Positions 10,292 through 22,039 of a stretch of 64,000 nt of DNA are shown one piece after another. Position 1 is the stretch's first letter. Each line of letters begins with the position of its first letter. Both the position numbers and the translations under genes were made by a program. Source of the DNA: Phialocephala subalpina (Eukaryota > Ascomycota > Leotiomycetes > Helotiales > Mollisiaceae); NCBI GenBank assembly GCA_900073065.1, contig FJOG01000025.1:620001-684000 (forward strand), read 5' to 3'. The notes below the pieces were generated by a model. That model made no database searches. It was not told where the DNA came from and worked only from the letters and a program-made list of their open reading frames with translations.

Positions 10292-12251
10292 ATGAGTTAC
10301 AACTATGTGAAGATCCAACTCGATCCTCCGTACCAGCGGGCGCTATTCAGGCAGCACCTCTTCACTCCTGGTGATCGAGTATCTGGAAAAGTCTTGTTCA
10401 ACCTCAAAGAAGACGAAAATATCGATCGAATATTCATCGAGTTTAAAGGAAAATGCGCAGTCCAAGATGGAGGAGGGGATGATGAGCGGGTCCACGCCCA
10501 GATTCTTTTTGCATACACGAAAGCGCTTTTCAAAGGACAATTCAAGATGCAAGCTGCCCTCTACGGATATCCGTTTTCGTTCAGTTTCCCGAAACTTTTG
10601 AATTCAAGAATACGGAGTTTCGCGACAACGTCAATTACGAATCTAAAATAGGTCAGCTACCGTTGCCACCGACAGTCGAGACCCAGTGGGGAGGAGCAAC
10701 GAACGAGCTGTGTGCTGTCTACTATCATTTGACAGTCAAAGTACCAAAGACTTAGCGAAGCTGAGAGGATAAAGTTTCGTTGCGCCTCACACCGTTCAGA
10801 AATGAACTCGACCCCGCGCCACTTCTCAAAAGATNNNNNNNNNNNNNNNNNNNNNNNNNNNNNNNNNNNNNNNNNNNNNNNNNNNNNNNNNNNNNNNNNN
10901 NNNNNNNNNNNNNNNNNNNNNNNNNNNNNNNNNNNNNNNNNNNNNNNNNNNNNNNNNNNNNNNNNNNNNNNNNNNNNNNNNNNNNNNNNNNNNNNNNNNN
11001 NNNNNNNNNNNNNNNNNNNNNNNNNNNNNNNNNNNNNNNNNNNNNNNNNNNNNNNNNNNNNNNNNNNNNNNNNNNNNNNNNNNNNNNNNNNNNNNNNNNN
11101 NNNNNNNNNNNNNNNNNNNNNNNNNNNNNNNNNNNNNNNNNNNNNNNNNNNNNNNNNNNNNNNNNNNNNNNNNNNNNNNNNNNNNNNNNNNNNNNNNNNN
11201 NNNNNNNNNNNNNNNNNNNNNNNNNNNNNNNNNNNNNNNNNNNNNNNNNNNNNNNNNNNNNNNNNNNNNNNNNNNNNNNNNNNNNNNNNNNNNNNNNNNN
11301 NNNNNNNNNNNNNNNNNNNNNNNNNNNNNNNNNNNNNNNNNNNNNNNNNNNNNNNNNNNNNNNNNNNNNNNNNNNNNNNNNNNNNNNNNNNNNNNNNNNN
11401 NNNNNNNNNNNNNNNNNNNNNNNNNNNNNNNNNNNNNNNNNNNNNNNNNNNNNNNNNNNNNNNNNNNNNNNNNNNNNNNNNNNNNNNNNNNNNNNNNNNN
11501 NNNNNNNNNNNNNNNNNNNNNNNNNNNNNNNNNNNNNNNNNNNNNNNNNNNNNNNNNNNNNNNNNNNNNNNNNNNNNNNNNNNNNNNNNNNNNNNNNNNG
11601 AAAGATCCAAAGACTATCAGACCTTCAATCGGGAACTATAGGTTGACACCAGACTTGATTCCGAGACCCTTGACGAAATCAGAAGCTATGAAGCATGCAT
11701 TCTATCGGTATGCCTCTACGCAAACTATCAGCTTTTCTCTGTCGGCAGTTGCACCAACGAAAATCGTAATAGGGAGAGCGCACCAAGTCGAAATTACCGT
11801 CATACCCACAGCCGGAGACGTCTGGGAAACCAGTCCTTAGTTTCGGCTGAAACACTACACCCTTTCCCTCAAAGCTTCGATATTTGTTCGCATTCCTAGC
11901 ACGATCACGGAGAATTTAGGTAGGCAGTCAACCCACATCAACCTCAGCTCTGGATTTCTCGATGTCGCGGTGGTTCTCAACAAGGCGGTGAAGCTGAACG
12001 GAATGTTCCCTGCCAAGTCAATAGCGCCTCCCCCACTATCGTTTACCTCATTCTCGGCGAGAAGGACTTATGAGCTAGAGCTTAAGATGACGGTCTTATG
12101 TCTAGATGAGGAATCGAGGTTCAAGATCAAGTGGCCGGAAGTGACAATTTACCCGTCGAAGATGGAGCCTGGAATTGAGGAGGCAATGAGAGCTATTGAG
12201 AATGGGACTATGCTCGTGGGTTTGATTAGGGTGATTTGCCATTATATTTAG
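10292..12251 (+). pseudogene. Arrestin-like protein, frameshifted and interrupted by an assembly gap
   Basis: ATG at 10292 opens an arrestin-N domain (YVKIQLDPPYQRALFRQHLFTPGDRVSGKVLFNLKEDENIDRIFIEFKGKC). Homology continues in another frame as FPETFEFKN...VETQWGGATNELCAVYYHLTVKVPK, so one base is missing near 10585 (TTTT read as TTT). A second base is missing near 10752 (CC read as C). After the 765-N gap, an arrestin-C-like stretch (WYTPDLIPRPLTKSEAMKH) continues until an in-frame TAG at 11838-11840, then stays open in the same frame to 12251 (FRLKHYTLSLKASIFVRIP...EVTIYPSKMEPGIEEA). Fungal alpha-arrestins adapt cargo to ubiquitin ligases. Two lesions are homopolymer changes beside a gap and may be sequence error; the TAG is a substitution. 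Confidence 0.75.
10835..11599. other. Assembly gap (765 N)
   Basis: This is unresolved sequence inside the arrestin-like locus. The long frames reported across it are artefacts of unknown bases. Confidence 0.99.
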
Positions 12252-13394
12252 GAGGCACGGAGAATGGAGCCCCTACAAAGGAGCTTCTAGCGTATTAGAA
12301 GTGAGGGTGGTGTTTCTGGGGTATGGTATTGTGTTTGTCTTCCAAATATACCCCTATTACTGGCATTTGAGGCCACCTTTTTACTTAAGTCTGATTTGTT
12401 CTCTTATGTTCTGTACATTGAATCGTCTTCTTGCAGCGAGGAAGAATGGGAAAATAGGGAGCGTTCTAATCTTCATTCCACGTAATCTGCAACCTTTCTG
12501 ATACTCTTTGTTTTCAGATTGATGGTGAAGTTGCACATCTTAGTAAGAAGCCCTATTATACTCCTATTATTGAAGATCCATTGACTGCAGGCATGCAAAA
12601 TCACGAGGCTGCAGCAAGCGTGGGGAACATCGAGACATATTGATTGGTCTCGCTTATGTTCACTCGCTACCCCTTTCATACCTTGCTCAGGTCGTCAGTC
12701 AGTCATTCAGCGGCCTTGGAAGTAGGAGTGGAAAGAATTTAGAGTCTGAGATATCTTGAGAGTTGTTCTGACGGAATGTGATATCTAGTGTACCAAACAA
12801 TGTACGCGGCGAGTAGCGGGATCCATCCCTAAAACAGAATGATAATCAGCAATGATGGGAAGAACACTTCCACAGCAATTTTCAGAAAACACCACCCACA
12901 GCATGGTATGAACTTCACTTTGAGAACCCGATATGGCATCTTAAATGAACAAGAAGGTATGTACACAACGACCAGAGATGAAAACACAAAGTGCGCTAAT
13001 GTGTTTAGAGCCACGTGACAAAAGGCCACTCGCTGAATTCTGAGCCCAGAGACTCGCTTTTGATGCATATGTCTTGGTGAATAAAGGAAGTCGACGAGCC
13101 AGGCCCTTCGTTCAACTTCGCTGAATCTAGTACTCCATTCGCTTCATTCTTCCAAATTTTTAGAATCTGAATTCAACGTCTACAGACTTCTACCATTTCA
13201 GAGAAATCACGGCAACGCTCCGACCAGCAGTGCCAATTTCACGCTCTGAATGTCCTAATATTCGCTGAACATTCCAAACAGGGTTCAAGCACGATCAGGG
13301 TTCGCGTTCATTGTGCGTTTTCTTGATCTGTTCGTTGATCCATCAACCAATATCACCTTTGCCGATTCGTAGTCGCGCAAAAGATCTGAGCGAG
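12252..13394. other. Intergenic, no gene seen
   Basis: This is an AT-richer stretch without recognisable domains. Its last 200 bases precede the first copy of the zinc-knuckle family and probably include that copy's promoter. Confidence 0.4.
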
Positions 13395-15434
13395 ATGTCC
13401 GAGCACAGTTGGGACATTCAAAACGCTAGTCTAGTTGCTGTGGAGTCAGCCCGACTTCAGCTCGAGAAGCATATGCTACTCGCAAACCGGGAATTCCCCT
13501 CATCGGAGCGTGCGAGAGCATACCGCACCTACATTAACTGGTATAGAATCCAGCCGGATTTCTTCCTGAATGATGGTGGCGAGAGATGTATCTGGGGGCC
13601 AGGTAAGAGATCTTCCATAATCTGCCAAAGATCGCGACACATTGAATATTCATTCTCATAACTTGGAAGCTCCACGAGCGTTTCACGACTGGCATTGTCA
13701 ATTGTGAAAGTACCTCGGATTGCTGGAGTTTCAAGATGACTGAGTTTGGATGTTCTAGGAATATTCCTACCCCTGGCGTCAGCCAACCGACTTTCTATCC
13801 CCTACTGACTCGTCCTAGATATCGATTACTATTGGAGCTCGAAGTCTAGAGGTGAAGCTTTTAAGGAAGTTATCGAGAAAAACGAGTACCAAGAGAGAAA
13901 ATATCTCTTGACCTCTGAGAGCCAGACCCTCAGCACCATTGATCAACCAAAATTACGGGACAAAACGATACTGGTTGTACATCCAAGCGAAAGCGGTTGG
14001 AACCTACCAGTTAGTCATTCGAGACATATTTTGAAGCTTCCCCAAGGTACGTTCAAATTCAACCATTGGGTGAACTCTACGTAAATTGTCCCGAAATTCT
14101 GGAAACTTTCAAAGGAACTTGGAAAGAGACCTCGAAAAATATGATGCAGGGGTGAGCGAATCTAAGTCAAACTATCTTGACCACAAATCAAGTCCAAACC
14201 TATCAAGAAGGCCTCCAATTTAAGCTGAACTTTAAATCTCTCACCCAAATCTCATGGAAGTGCCATGTTCTCATTTTGACTTCAAGTCTATCAATGTCCC
14301 CAGCTTTCCAGTACTTTGTTGTGCCGTATTCTTAGCCCGACTGCGACTCAACCTACATTCTTGATGAAATCATGCTAATCAGCTGGTTGAACAGAAATTC
14401 TGCTGTTAATTCTTGGACACGTTCTCGCTTCTCCCAAATCAAGACTCCTTCCTCTCGTAGCCGCTTGCAATCTAGAGCGATGGTTCAGGCAACCGCATTT
14501 CGAAGAAAGAGGAAGCCGTCGGGAAAGGGTCGAGTCTGAAGACTCTGCCCCTGAGGTTGTTGATGACCCCTGTGGACTTCCAACCCTAGCTTGGATTCGG
14601 CACAAAGATGAAAATGGTCAATACACAGAGATGAGATATATCAACCGCAAACTCATTGACGCCTCCTGCCTTCGAGCGTGTCAATCCTTCTTTGATATTG
14701 GGCAACGCATCCTCTACAACATGAACAGCTTCGAATTCGGTATGACGAACACAGACTGGAACTCTTGCCCTCCGTCACGGATTGGTGATGAGGTCGGTTA
14801 CCATCGACCTTGCCCTGCTAAGCCTGAATTCAACAATGAGTGGCTGGATGCCGTTGATGAGGGCATTTTAGCTATCGAAGCCCAAATCCAGCTGCTTGTA
14901 TTGCCCGGTTGGCTCTACTACGACAAGTTCCTCCGCTTCCTGTACACGATAGGCACGAAAAATGCAGCTTTAATAAAGTCCCTGACTTTCCGGGGCGTTA
15001 TAAACATTCACCAATGCGAGTACGAACGTTGTGGACTTCGATGCGCGGACGACCTGCTGGACAGTCTTCAGCTTTATTTCCCATTCATCAAGAAGTTTTG
15101 CCCGGAATTGAAGAAGTTGACGATATATGCTGAACAAGATCGGACAATTCGGAATGTATCGGTCTCCGCACTGTTCCCTCTTGCGCCGCGTCAGCTCAAT
15201 AAAACAGAGCTTAATCTCCGGGATGAGTTGCTGTCCCATTTTTTAGAGAAGCACATCGAATACTTCTCAACACTCGAAGAGCTGGAGGTGGTTGATATTT
15301 CTAAGGGCGAGAATAAGAGGACGACTTTAGAGGTTGCTTGTGGTACCGTCTCATGGGTCAAAGAGAAAGCTGACCAGAGGGCTCGAGCAGCATCTCCAAT
15401 CTCTCAGCCCTGCCAGGACAATCAAGAGGGGTAG
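13395..15434 (+). CDS. Zinc-knuckle family, copy A (intact, knuckles lost)
   Basis: Exons 13395-13602, 13819-14046 and 14395-15434 give about 491 residues. It shares the family plan: exon 1 ends FFLNDGGERCIWGPG with a phase-1 intron, exon 2 starts DIDYYW and ends NLPVSHSRHILKLPQ with a phase-1 intron, and exon 3 starts EILLLILGHVLAS. Exon 3 contains IDASCLRACQSFFDIGQRILYNMNSFEFG, an element common in fungal F-box-like/DUF7730-type proteins, then LPGWLYYDKFLRFLYTIGTKNAALIKSLTFRG and the Cys-flanked CADDLLDSLQLYFPFIKKFCPELKKL. The protein stops at 15434, before the position of the two CCHC knuckles of copies B and E. Just downstream, out of frame, DWAEILQPT resembles the knuckle core IWAECWNLC. 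Intron 2 is long (348 nt). Biochemical role unknown. Confidence 0.75.
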
Positions 15435-16526
15435 ATTGGGCCGAGATACTGCAACCTACATTATTTCAAAGATCTGGCGCAAGGATCATGACCAACGATA
15501 GGGATTCCTCAAAGCAGTGGGCGGAGAATATCCTGGCGAGGTTGGTGCATTGGTAAGTGATTGCCCGTAGATCAGAAGGCACCAAGAGGAACCAGAGCGA
15601 AGATAGATTGAGAACCTCGAAATCTTTTGGGTGGCCCCGCGGGGGGGGGGAAGGTCACGTATTGAGACTGAAGCAACTCCGTCGTCCTTTGGTCATGCTT
15701 CCAAAGGTTTCTCACTTGGTGCTTTTCATAACAATTTAGGCAAATAAATGTATTCCTCGTAGTCATAACTCAGTCATTTTTAAAAAAGGGTTAGGCTTTT
15801 TATAGAGCAAATATCTCCTAGCGCCGCCCCCTATTCGATCAGTCGAAAAGCAAACTAGATATTGCAAATAAATCCTCGAGCACCGTTAGTCATGAAATTG
15901 AAGTAATTAAGCTCCAACCACAAAATCCCAAGTTCGCCTGGCTCATTCCATCAATAGTGATTGATCAAGAGGTGCTTGCCTCTATTCAATGTGACTCGGA
16001 CGGGGTTTGCTTTCGGTCTCAGGGGGCCATGTGACCTTTTACTAGAACATTAGCCACTTGACGGATTTGGCTCATGAAAATATGATTATGAAGAAGAGCA
16101 GAGATATATGGGGCAATGCAATCCATCTGAAACAATCTAGTTGAGTCTGTCTTTCGTCAGAAGGATAAGTCGTTGAATGCAATGCTAGCAATAATCAATA
16201 GAATATCTCTGTGACGCCGCAAGTTTGTGGCAGCTTCTAATATTCCAAGCTAAGTGCTCCAATAGAAGCTCGCTTTTTGAGGAGCTACTTTTGCAGCATA
16301 TATAAGGTGTAAATAGGTAGACCTGAAGCTAGGCGGGTCCGCAGGAGGCTCGCCCTATATCTTGCGACCTCCAACCCTTTTGAGATACAGAATTTCCACA
16401 ACAGTAACAAAGCTTTCACCATTTCGCGCAACGTCTACAGCAGGAAGACATTGACGCGGAACTCATCCGGACATATCACTGATACATTATTCCATCAAAG
16501 CCCATCGTCTTCTAAGGTGGATTGCG
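15435..16526. other. Intergenic, possible zinc-knuckle vestige at its start
   Basis: A short out-of-frame resemblance to the family's C-terminal zinc knuckles follows copy A at about 15433-15460. A G9 run lies near 15642. No other gene is seen. Confidence 0.4.
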
Positions 16527-18687
16527 ATGGCTCTCCAACTGCCGTTGCGGCAGCGAGGTGTGAGCACTGCGCAGGATGCCGCGATTGAAAAATACCCAGG
16601 CATCAATCCCGACCAAGCACTAAACAAGTTTGTTAAGGAGAACCAAACCGAAGATATCTTCTTCCTGAACGACGAAGGGCATCGATTCATATGGGGTCCA
16701 GGTGAGCACCACCCGCATTCTGATAGCCCACTTTGGCTAATTCCCATGTCTAGACATCGACTACTACCACAAGACCAATTCCGATTTTGACACCTTCTAC
16801 GAAATTCACCGTGGCTGCCGAGAAAAATACTGGTTCCGACGCGTGAAGCGAACACTTGCTGTGGTCGATGAGCCCAAATCTGAAGAGCTCAGCGCATTGG
16901 TAGCTCACCCAAGTAAGCAGGGTTGGAACTTGCCGATTGAGCATGTCCGACACTTCTTGAAGATTCCACTAGGTAAGGACCGACAATCTGGTATACAAAC
17001 TACTTCACTGATTGTCCTCGCGTTACATAGATATCCGCCTATCAATCCTCGATCACGTACTCACTGTACCCACAGGCAATGCGCTTGGCCCTGACCTGGT
17101 CGCGTGCAACTGGAAGCGCTTCTACAGCGAACCTTGCATGACCGTCGTTGGAGACAATAACGAATACTATGCCACTGGCACGCCAACGGTCATTTGAGCC
17201 CAGCAAAAGGACAAAGATGGAGACTACATTCAACTTCGTCGTGTCTAGCCAAGAAACCTAAGCTGCACAACCGCACTAAGCATATCGACGTTCGATATCA
17301 CTTTCTGAGAGAGAGGGTAATGGAAGTCAAGGATATTTTCACCGAGAGAGTCGCAGGAACGGAAAACGTGGCTGATGTCTTGACGAAGCCTTTGGCCCTG
17401 AAGAAGCCCAAGTACTCTACAGGCAAGACAGGAGTGGACCCGAGTGGTCAACGTGAAGGATTTGCACAACTCTATTGCAAGGGAGGACTTGAATTTGAAT
17501 ATTGATGATGGTGGTAAGGACTTGGACTTGGACTCGGGACACGGGGACTAAGGAAGATTCGAGTTAAGGGGAGTATTGTTCCGCAACCACGTGGAACTCA
17601 CGTGTCAACTCTGGAATCTTCCTTGTCTGAGAACTGCAGTAACCCGCAGCTTCTATAGTTCTTTCAGACTGCTTGTACTTCAGCTCAGAGGCTCCTACCT
17701 TATGTGGGATCTCTTCTCTCCTTATGGTTAATGAAGCACTTTGCCTGAGAACATATGGTTATGAGCCTGGTACAAAGGAGCCGATGCATCGTGCCTCCGG
17801 GTCTGCAGACAGCTGTACAACGAGGGGATTGGATTGCTCTACGGGGATAACAGATTTATTTTCCAGATGGTCAATAAGCATTACCATGAAAGTTCCCCCT
17901 CATTCTTCCGCGGCGTAGGAGAATGCCGGCCAAATCCACGAAAGCCGTCTGCCGCCAACTGGAACTGTGCCATTGCTTGGGCGATCCCAAAGACCGAGAA
18001 GAAACACCGCCTTCTGAGACTGCTAGGCTGGGTATTCTATGACTACTTTCTACGATTTCTCTGGACCATCCGACCAAGCAAGGCAGCTATTCTTAGGTCC
18101 TTGGACTTCGGAGGAATCGTGAAAATTCATCATTGCATACACAGGGTGCGCCGACGACGTCGTCAAAAGCTTGCGGCTCGATATTCCGTTCGTCATCAAA
18201 TTCTACCCAAGCCTCAAGCATTTGAGAATTCAAGCCATTGAGGGATTCGCGGGTTCCCAGACCTCCACATCCCTTGCGACCAGGCGAGCCAACCAATCGA
18301 GACGAAGCTCTTCTACCCCTCCTTGAAACCGATCTCCGCAATATCCTCTCGCTCGAGAAGCTTCATGTGGTCGACGAGAATAGGCAGACACTTGACGTTG
18401 CGAAGCCAACCATCGTTTGGATTAAGGGCCGAGGTATCGAACGAGCCCGCGTCGAAGCAGAGGAAAAACAAAGATTGAGGATGCAAGAGCTCGTGATGAT
18501 GAAGGAAGTTCAATGCAACTTCTGCGCCGGAAACCATATCTGGGCCGAATGCTTGAACTTGTGTTCGTTCTGTGGTATTTATGGCCACTTCTGTCGCACT
18601 TGCCCCAAGCTGCACTCGCATTCAAATTCCATATTTGCCACCACTTCTCGCAGGAACGTCAGAAAGAATCGAGCTACTCGTGCTTGA
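16527..18687 (+). pseudogene. Zinc-knuckle family, copy B, disrupted by Copia remnant
   Basis: Exon 1 starts at the ATG at 16527 and ends FFLNDEGHRFIWGPG. Exon 2 reads DIDYYHKTNSDFDTFYEIHRG...GWNLPIEHVRHFLKIPL. Exon 3 reads DIRLSILDHVL... to YIQLRRV near 17245. The family continuation YKGADASCLRVCRQLYNEGIGLLYGDNRF resumes at about 17771, so roughly 525 bp of retroelement sequence splits one codon run. Further lesions are an in-frame TGA near 17196 and frame changes near 18145 and 18270. The C-terminal part (to 18687) keeps both CCHC knuckles: CNFCAGNHIWAEC and CSFCGIYGHFCRTC. The pseudogene is therefore useful for reconstructing the ancestral domain order. Confidence 0.82.
17247..17770 (+). 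mobile_element. Ty1/Copia retrotransposon remnant (pol C-terminus plus 3' LTR)
   Basis: The frame at about 17240-17505 reads KPKLHNRTKHIDVRYHFLRERV and AGTENVADVLTKPLALKKP, the C-terminal RNase H end of Copia polyproteins. A polypurine stretch (AAGGGGAG) follows, then TGTT at 17577, a typical LTR start. The putative LTR runs to about 17770. No 5' LTR, gag, integrase or reverse transcriptase is present. The left edge abuts the coding sequence of copy B directly, so the insertion is a 3' fragment or was deleted afterwards. No clear target-site duplication is seen. Confidence 0.82.
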
Positions 18688-19108
18688 TAGATGCGGAGAC
18701 TTCAGCAAGGGCTAAGGTCGGCTTCTGTGTTTGTTTTCCTATTTCTTTCCTTTCTTTCATGAGAAGGCAGCACTCAATACCACGGGGGAAAGTCAATGCT
18801 ACGGGGGGCATATTTTGGGTTCTTTGGCCAGGATTTACTACACTCTATTTCTGCATCGCCTCGGAGGTGGCTTTTGGGCGGGCTTCAGCTTTGAAGTAGT
18901 TTCTTAGTCTCCCTTGGTTGGACAGAGACGAGTCTATGCATACCGGCTTTTGAGATAATACCCCACCAATTAAAAGCAATAAAACCGTCTCGATTCGAAC
19001 TTCAGTGATGTGAATACCATCAAACAAATCTCAGAAAGCAATATCATGCCAAGGCTAAAAAAATTGTAGGATGCTATGTTATGATTGTCTTCGATACACA
19101 GCAGAGGT
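18688..19108. other. Intergenic between copy B and gelsolin gene
   Basis: No gene is seen. The convergent 3' ends of copy B and the gelsolin-repeat gene meet here. Confidence 0.4.
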
Positions 19109-20293
19109 TCAGACTGAAATTGTCTTCAGAAACGCCGGGCTCTCGCTGCCTTCTACCACGGTTGCCAGTGGTATCAGAGCAGCGTCTTCGCCAAGTTCTG
19201 CCTGGAGTTGCCGAAGATATGACTGTGCCACCTTCATCCACGTCGCTGTCTCCGATCGACTGGCTCTTATGCCCCTCCATACCCAAATAGACCTCCCAGT
19301 GTCGAAAAGGAAAACATCATTGGTATCGAAGTCGGCACTTTGAACAGGCTGTCCACCCTTGACAAGTCTGAAGGTCAATTGCCCAGTAGCATCACTGAGG
19401 CAGAAGAGCCGCTGCGACCGTTGTCCAGTCGGTTGGGATTCAGAAGACGCGACGGGCCTTGCAGCTTGGAATTCTGTCTGTTCGACGCCTTTGCCTCCGA
19501 GTAGATCAACCACCACCCTAGACCTCGCCTCGATCTGCGAAATCACCTCGACATCGATGTGTTTCGCAAGTGTCAAATCATTGACGACTTGGGCTCCTTT
19601 GGCTTTCTCCATAGGACTGCATTTCTTCCCTTGCCAGACCCAGATCTTGTCTCCTTTGTCCAAAACAAACACATCGTCGTCATCAAGACTCTGCCATGTT
19701 GGCTCGACCTCGTGAACAACGGTTGATCCGGTTCCGGGATGTTTGAAGATCCGCAGAAGCATGGACTTCTCTTCGGGTTGGCCTTCGGTTTCGACGTGTC
19801 GGAAGCCGGACTGCACACCGCCAGAGAGGATCTTGAGGCGTGGGAACAGCTGCATAAACTCATCGGAAGGTTGCTGCTGGATTTCTCGATGCTGCGTTGC
19901 TACGCCTCGTAAGAACTCGTCCAATTCCACAGTCTTGTATGCCGCCGTGCCCGCCTCATCCTGCGACGTCTTGCTTCCTAGCCAGAAGAATATTTCGTGT
20001 TGTAGCCTCTCTTGTCCATCCTTCTTGCCGACCTTGTATGAATATAGGACGATGTAGCTATCTCCGTCGTAAAATTGACCATATTTCTCCTTCGACCAGG
20101 GAATCACCTCGAAATCCTCGATTCTCCAGATGTAGAGGCCAGCGTGTTGTCCAACATTGCCATCGTTCCAGGCAGGCTCCGTCTCTGCAGATTTGTATTT
20201 GACCTTGTGGTCAATCTCTGTTCCAATCAACTCAACGTTGCTGTCCTTGATGTTGTATTCTTTGAGGTGTGCCAATCCTTCGTGTGGAGGCAT
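19109..20293 (-). CDS. Gelsolin-repeat actin-binding protein (severin-like)
   Basis: One uninterrupted exon of 394 residues starts MPPHEGLAHLKEYNIKDSNVELIGTEIDHKVKYKSAETEPAW. Three gelsolin-type repeats can be traced: AGLYIWRIEDFEVIPWSKEKYGQFYDGDSYIVLYSY (residues about 50-90), LRIFKHPG...SLDDDDVFVLDKGDKIWVWQGKKCSPMEKAKG (about 190-240) and LTFRLVKGG...FDTNDVFLFDTGRSIWVWRGIRASRSET (about 310-365). Proteins of this fold sever, cap or bind actin filaments, often with calcium. The size matches other short fungal gelsolins. The ATG has a good context (AACACGATGCC). A 5' leader intron (GTAAGT near 20497 to TAG near 20312, minus strand) is possible. The gene sits between broken family copies yet shows no damage. 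Confidence 0.88.
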   Translation of the reverse strand: MPPHEGLAHLKEYNIKDSNVELIGTEIDHKVKYKSAETEPAWNDGNVGQHAGLYIWRIEDFEVIPWSKEKYGQFYDGDSYIVLYSYKVGKKDGQERLQHEIFFWLGSKTSQDEAGTAAYKTVELDEFLRGVATQHREIQQQPSDEFMQLFPRLKILSGGVQSGFRHVETEGQPEEKSMLLRIFKHPGTGSTVVHEVEPTWQSLDDDDVFVLDKGDKIWVWQGKKCSPMEKAKGAQVVNDLTLAKHIDVEVISQIEARSRVVVDLLGGKGVEQTEFQAARPVASSESQPTGQRSQRLFCLSDATGQLTFRLVKGGQPVQSADFDTNDVFLFDTGRSIWVWRGIRASRSETATWMKVAQSYLRQLQAELGEDAALIPLATVVEGSESPAFLKTISV

Positions 20294-21217
20294 CGTGTTG
20301 ACGTGATGATTCTAGGTGATTTGAGGTTCGTGGAAGAGATGCAGTTGAGTCCAGGCAGGTTTGGCAGAGTCCATGGCGGACGACTTCGAGGAGGAGCGGC
20401 TATGCTTGGCAGCTTGGTGATCTGCAGGTACGGCGGTGCTTGAAACGAGAGATGTTTTGATGTGGCGATGGGACGTGGAGGTGATTGGAAACTTACTTGC
20501 GTTGCGTACCATTAGGCATGGAAATGGTATATTTCATCACGCTTTAACAACTCACTCTTCACTTCGGTGTCCTCAGTCAGAGCGAAGTTTATCTTTTATT
20601 TTGAGATTATCAGCGTTAGATTCCTCCCATTTCAATACAGCCTAATATCCAAAGAGCCTTCCCTTGGCCACAATGTCATGACTTTACACGCTCCACGTCC
20701 GCAGTGTCTATGTGGCACGAGCTTCCAACCAACACTCGCCATCGCTGTACCGAAAGACAGCCTCCGTGAAGCTATCATTACTTTATTGAATCATGGCTCA
20801 TAAGCTGTACAAGTAAATCGCTCTCCTATATTCCTGACTTGATCTGTAAATGAAGTAAGCCAGCCCAGGGACGCGTCAAGCTGTGACAAGAGGGTGGAAA
20901 TGTCGATATAGATGCAAGATGAAGTAGAAAGTGAGCCAGAACGTGATACTATAGTCTACCTAAAATGAGCAATTACTGAACTTAGAACAGAAGATTGAGA
21001 ACGTAGAGAGGTCAAGAAAACATCCCGACGCGTCGTTCGACTTCATTTCTACTGCGTCGGCTCGTAAGTGTGTTGCGAGGAAGGGTCACCCACCCTCACA
21101 ACTACGAACACTACCAACACCAGCATCTCGCTCGCACCAAGCCATCTTCATCTCCAGTCTCGCTGACTTCTTGATTCAAATTCAGGTAGAAGTAGTCTAA
21201 GATGCAGAACAACACGA
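20294..21217. other. Intergenic, gelsolin promoter side
   Basis: This stretch contains the upstream region of the gelsolin gene, with a possible leader intron, and otherwise nothing recognised up to the inverted repeat at 21218. Confidence 0.4.
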
Positions 21218-21356
21218 CTCTCCCACTCCTTCTCTTGCCGTTGTACGCACCTTATATTCTCCTTCTCCCCCTAGAAAAAAAATCAAAGGAAGGGAAAGGA
21301 AAAAGGGAGAAGGAGAATATAAGGTGCGTACAACGGCAAGAGAAGGAGTGGGAGAG
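21218..21356. repeat. Perfect 52-bp inverted repeat with 35-bp spacer
   Basis: Positions 21218-21269 are the exact reverse complement of 21305-21356. Similarity extends a further dozen bases outward with two mismatches. The spacer (21270-21304) is almost all purines on the + strand. A transcript of either strand would fold into a long hairpin. It lies at the 3' end of broken family copy G1. Confidence 0.95.
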
Positions 21357-22003
21357 TTGTGTCGTTCTAGGAAGGCATGATGTAGTCGCAAGGAAGGTGT
21401 TGCGCGGGGTCAAGTACGAGTTGTACCACAGAAGGAAGAAACATCCAGCGCTGCGAGTTTTCCTACCTCTGGTTTTCTGCCAATGCACTGTCTTCAGCAA
21501 TCCAAGCCGTACTGTTGCGTTAATTCTCCATGCTTCTCGTCTTGTCCAAGCTTTCGGCACCAGCATTGTCCCTCGCAGCTTCTTGATGAATTTGACTCTC
21601 TCCTTCGCGATCTCGTCAGTGTCGCTATACTCCACGCTATTCCAACCCAGCTTAATTTTGCCAAGAGCAATTTTAAAACGATCTCCCTTCCCTTCGAGAA
21701 CAATGAGATCCTTCAGAGTTATGATTCCTCTTACGGCTTCGAGAAGTAATATCAAAGCTTGCTCATGCCTCTCCTTCAATATGACTTCCATTGATTTTCC
21801 GTTTTTGGGTAGCTCTGTGGCTTTGACATCTTTATCGACGACGACGATGAGTTTTTCGATACCCGTGCAGAACTTGCGGATAAAGGGAACATAGAGCACG
21901 AGGCTCCTGACCACATCTTCGGCACATTTCTTGCATTCCGTAGCTCTGCATTTATAGAGCTTGACCAGTCCATCGAATTTCAAGGTTTTAATTAAGGGAG
22001 CGT
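21357..22003 (-). pseudogene. Zinc-knuckle family, fragment G1 (3' half only)
   Basis: On the minus strand the family middle reads APLIKTLKFDGLVKLYKCRATECKKCAEDVVRSLVLYVPFIRKFCTGIEKLIVVVDKD, followed by HEQALILLLEAVRGIITLKDLIVLEGKGDRFKIALGKIKLGW. This matches the central block of copies A, C and E. The 5' exons and the zinc knuckles are absent, and the frame runs on into the inverted repeat and unrelated sequence. It starts head-to-head with fragment G2, both copies beginning at the same APLIK point of the family. Confidence 0.7.
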
Positions 22004-22039
22004 TTCAAGGACAATCAAGTCATCCAGCATGAGCATTAG

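Noticed and set aside
10657..11646. Three long open frames of about 280-320 codons across the N run
   Set aside because: They are almost entirely unknown bases and have no coding evidence.
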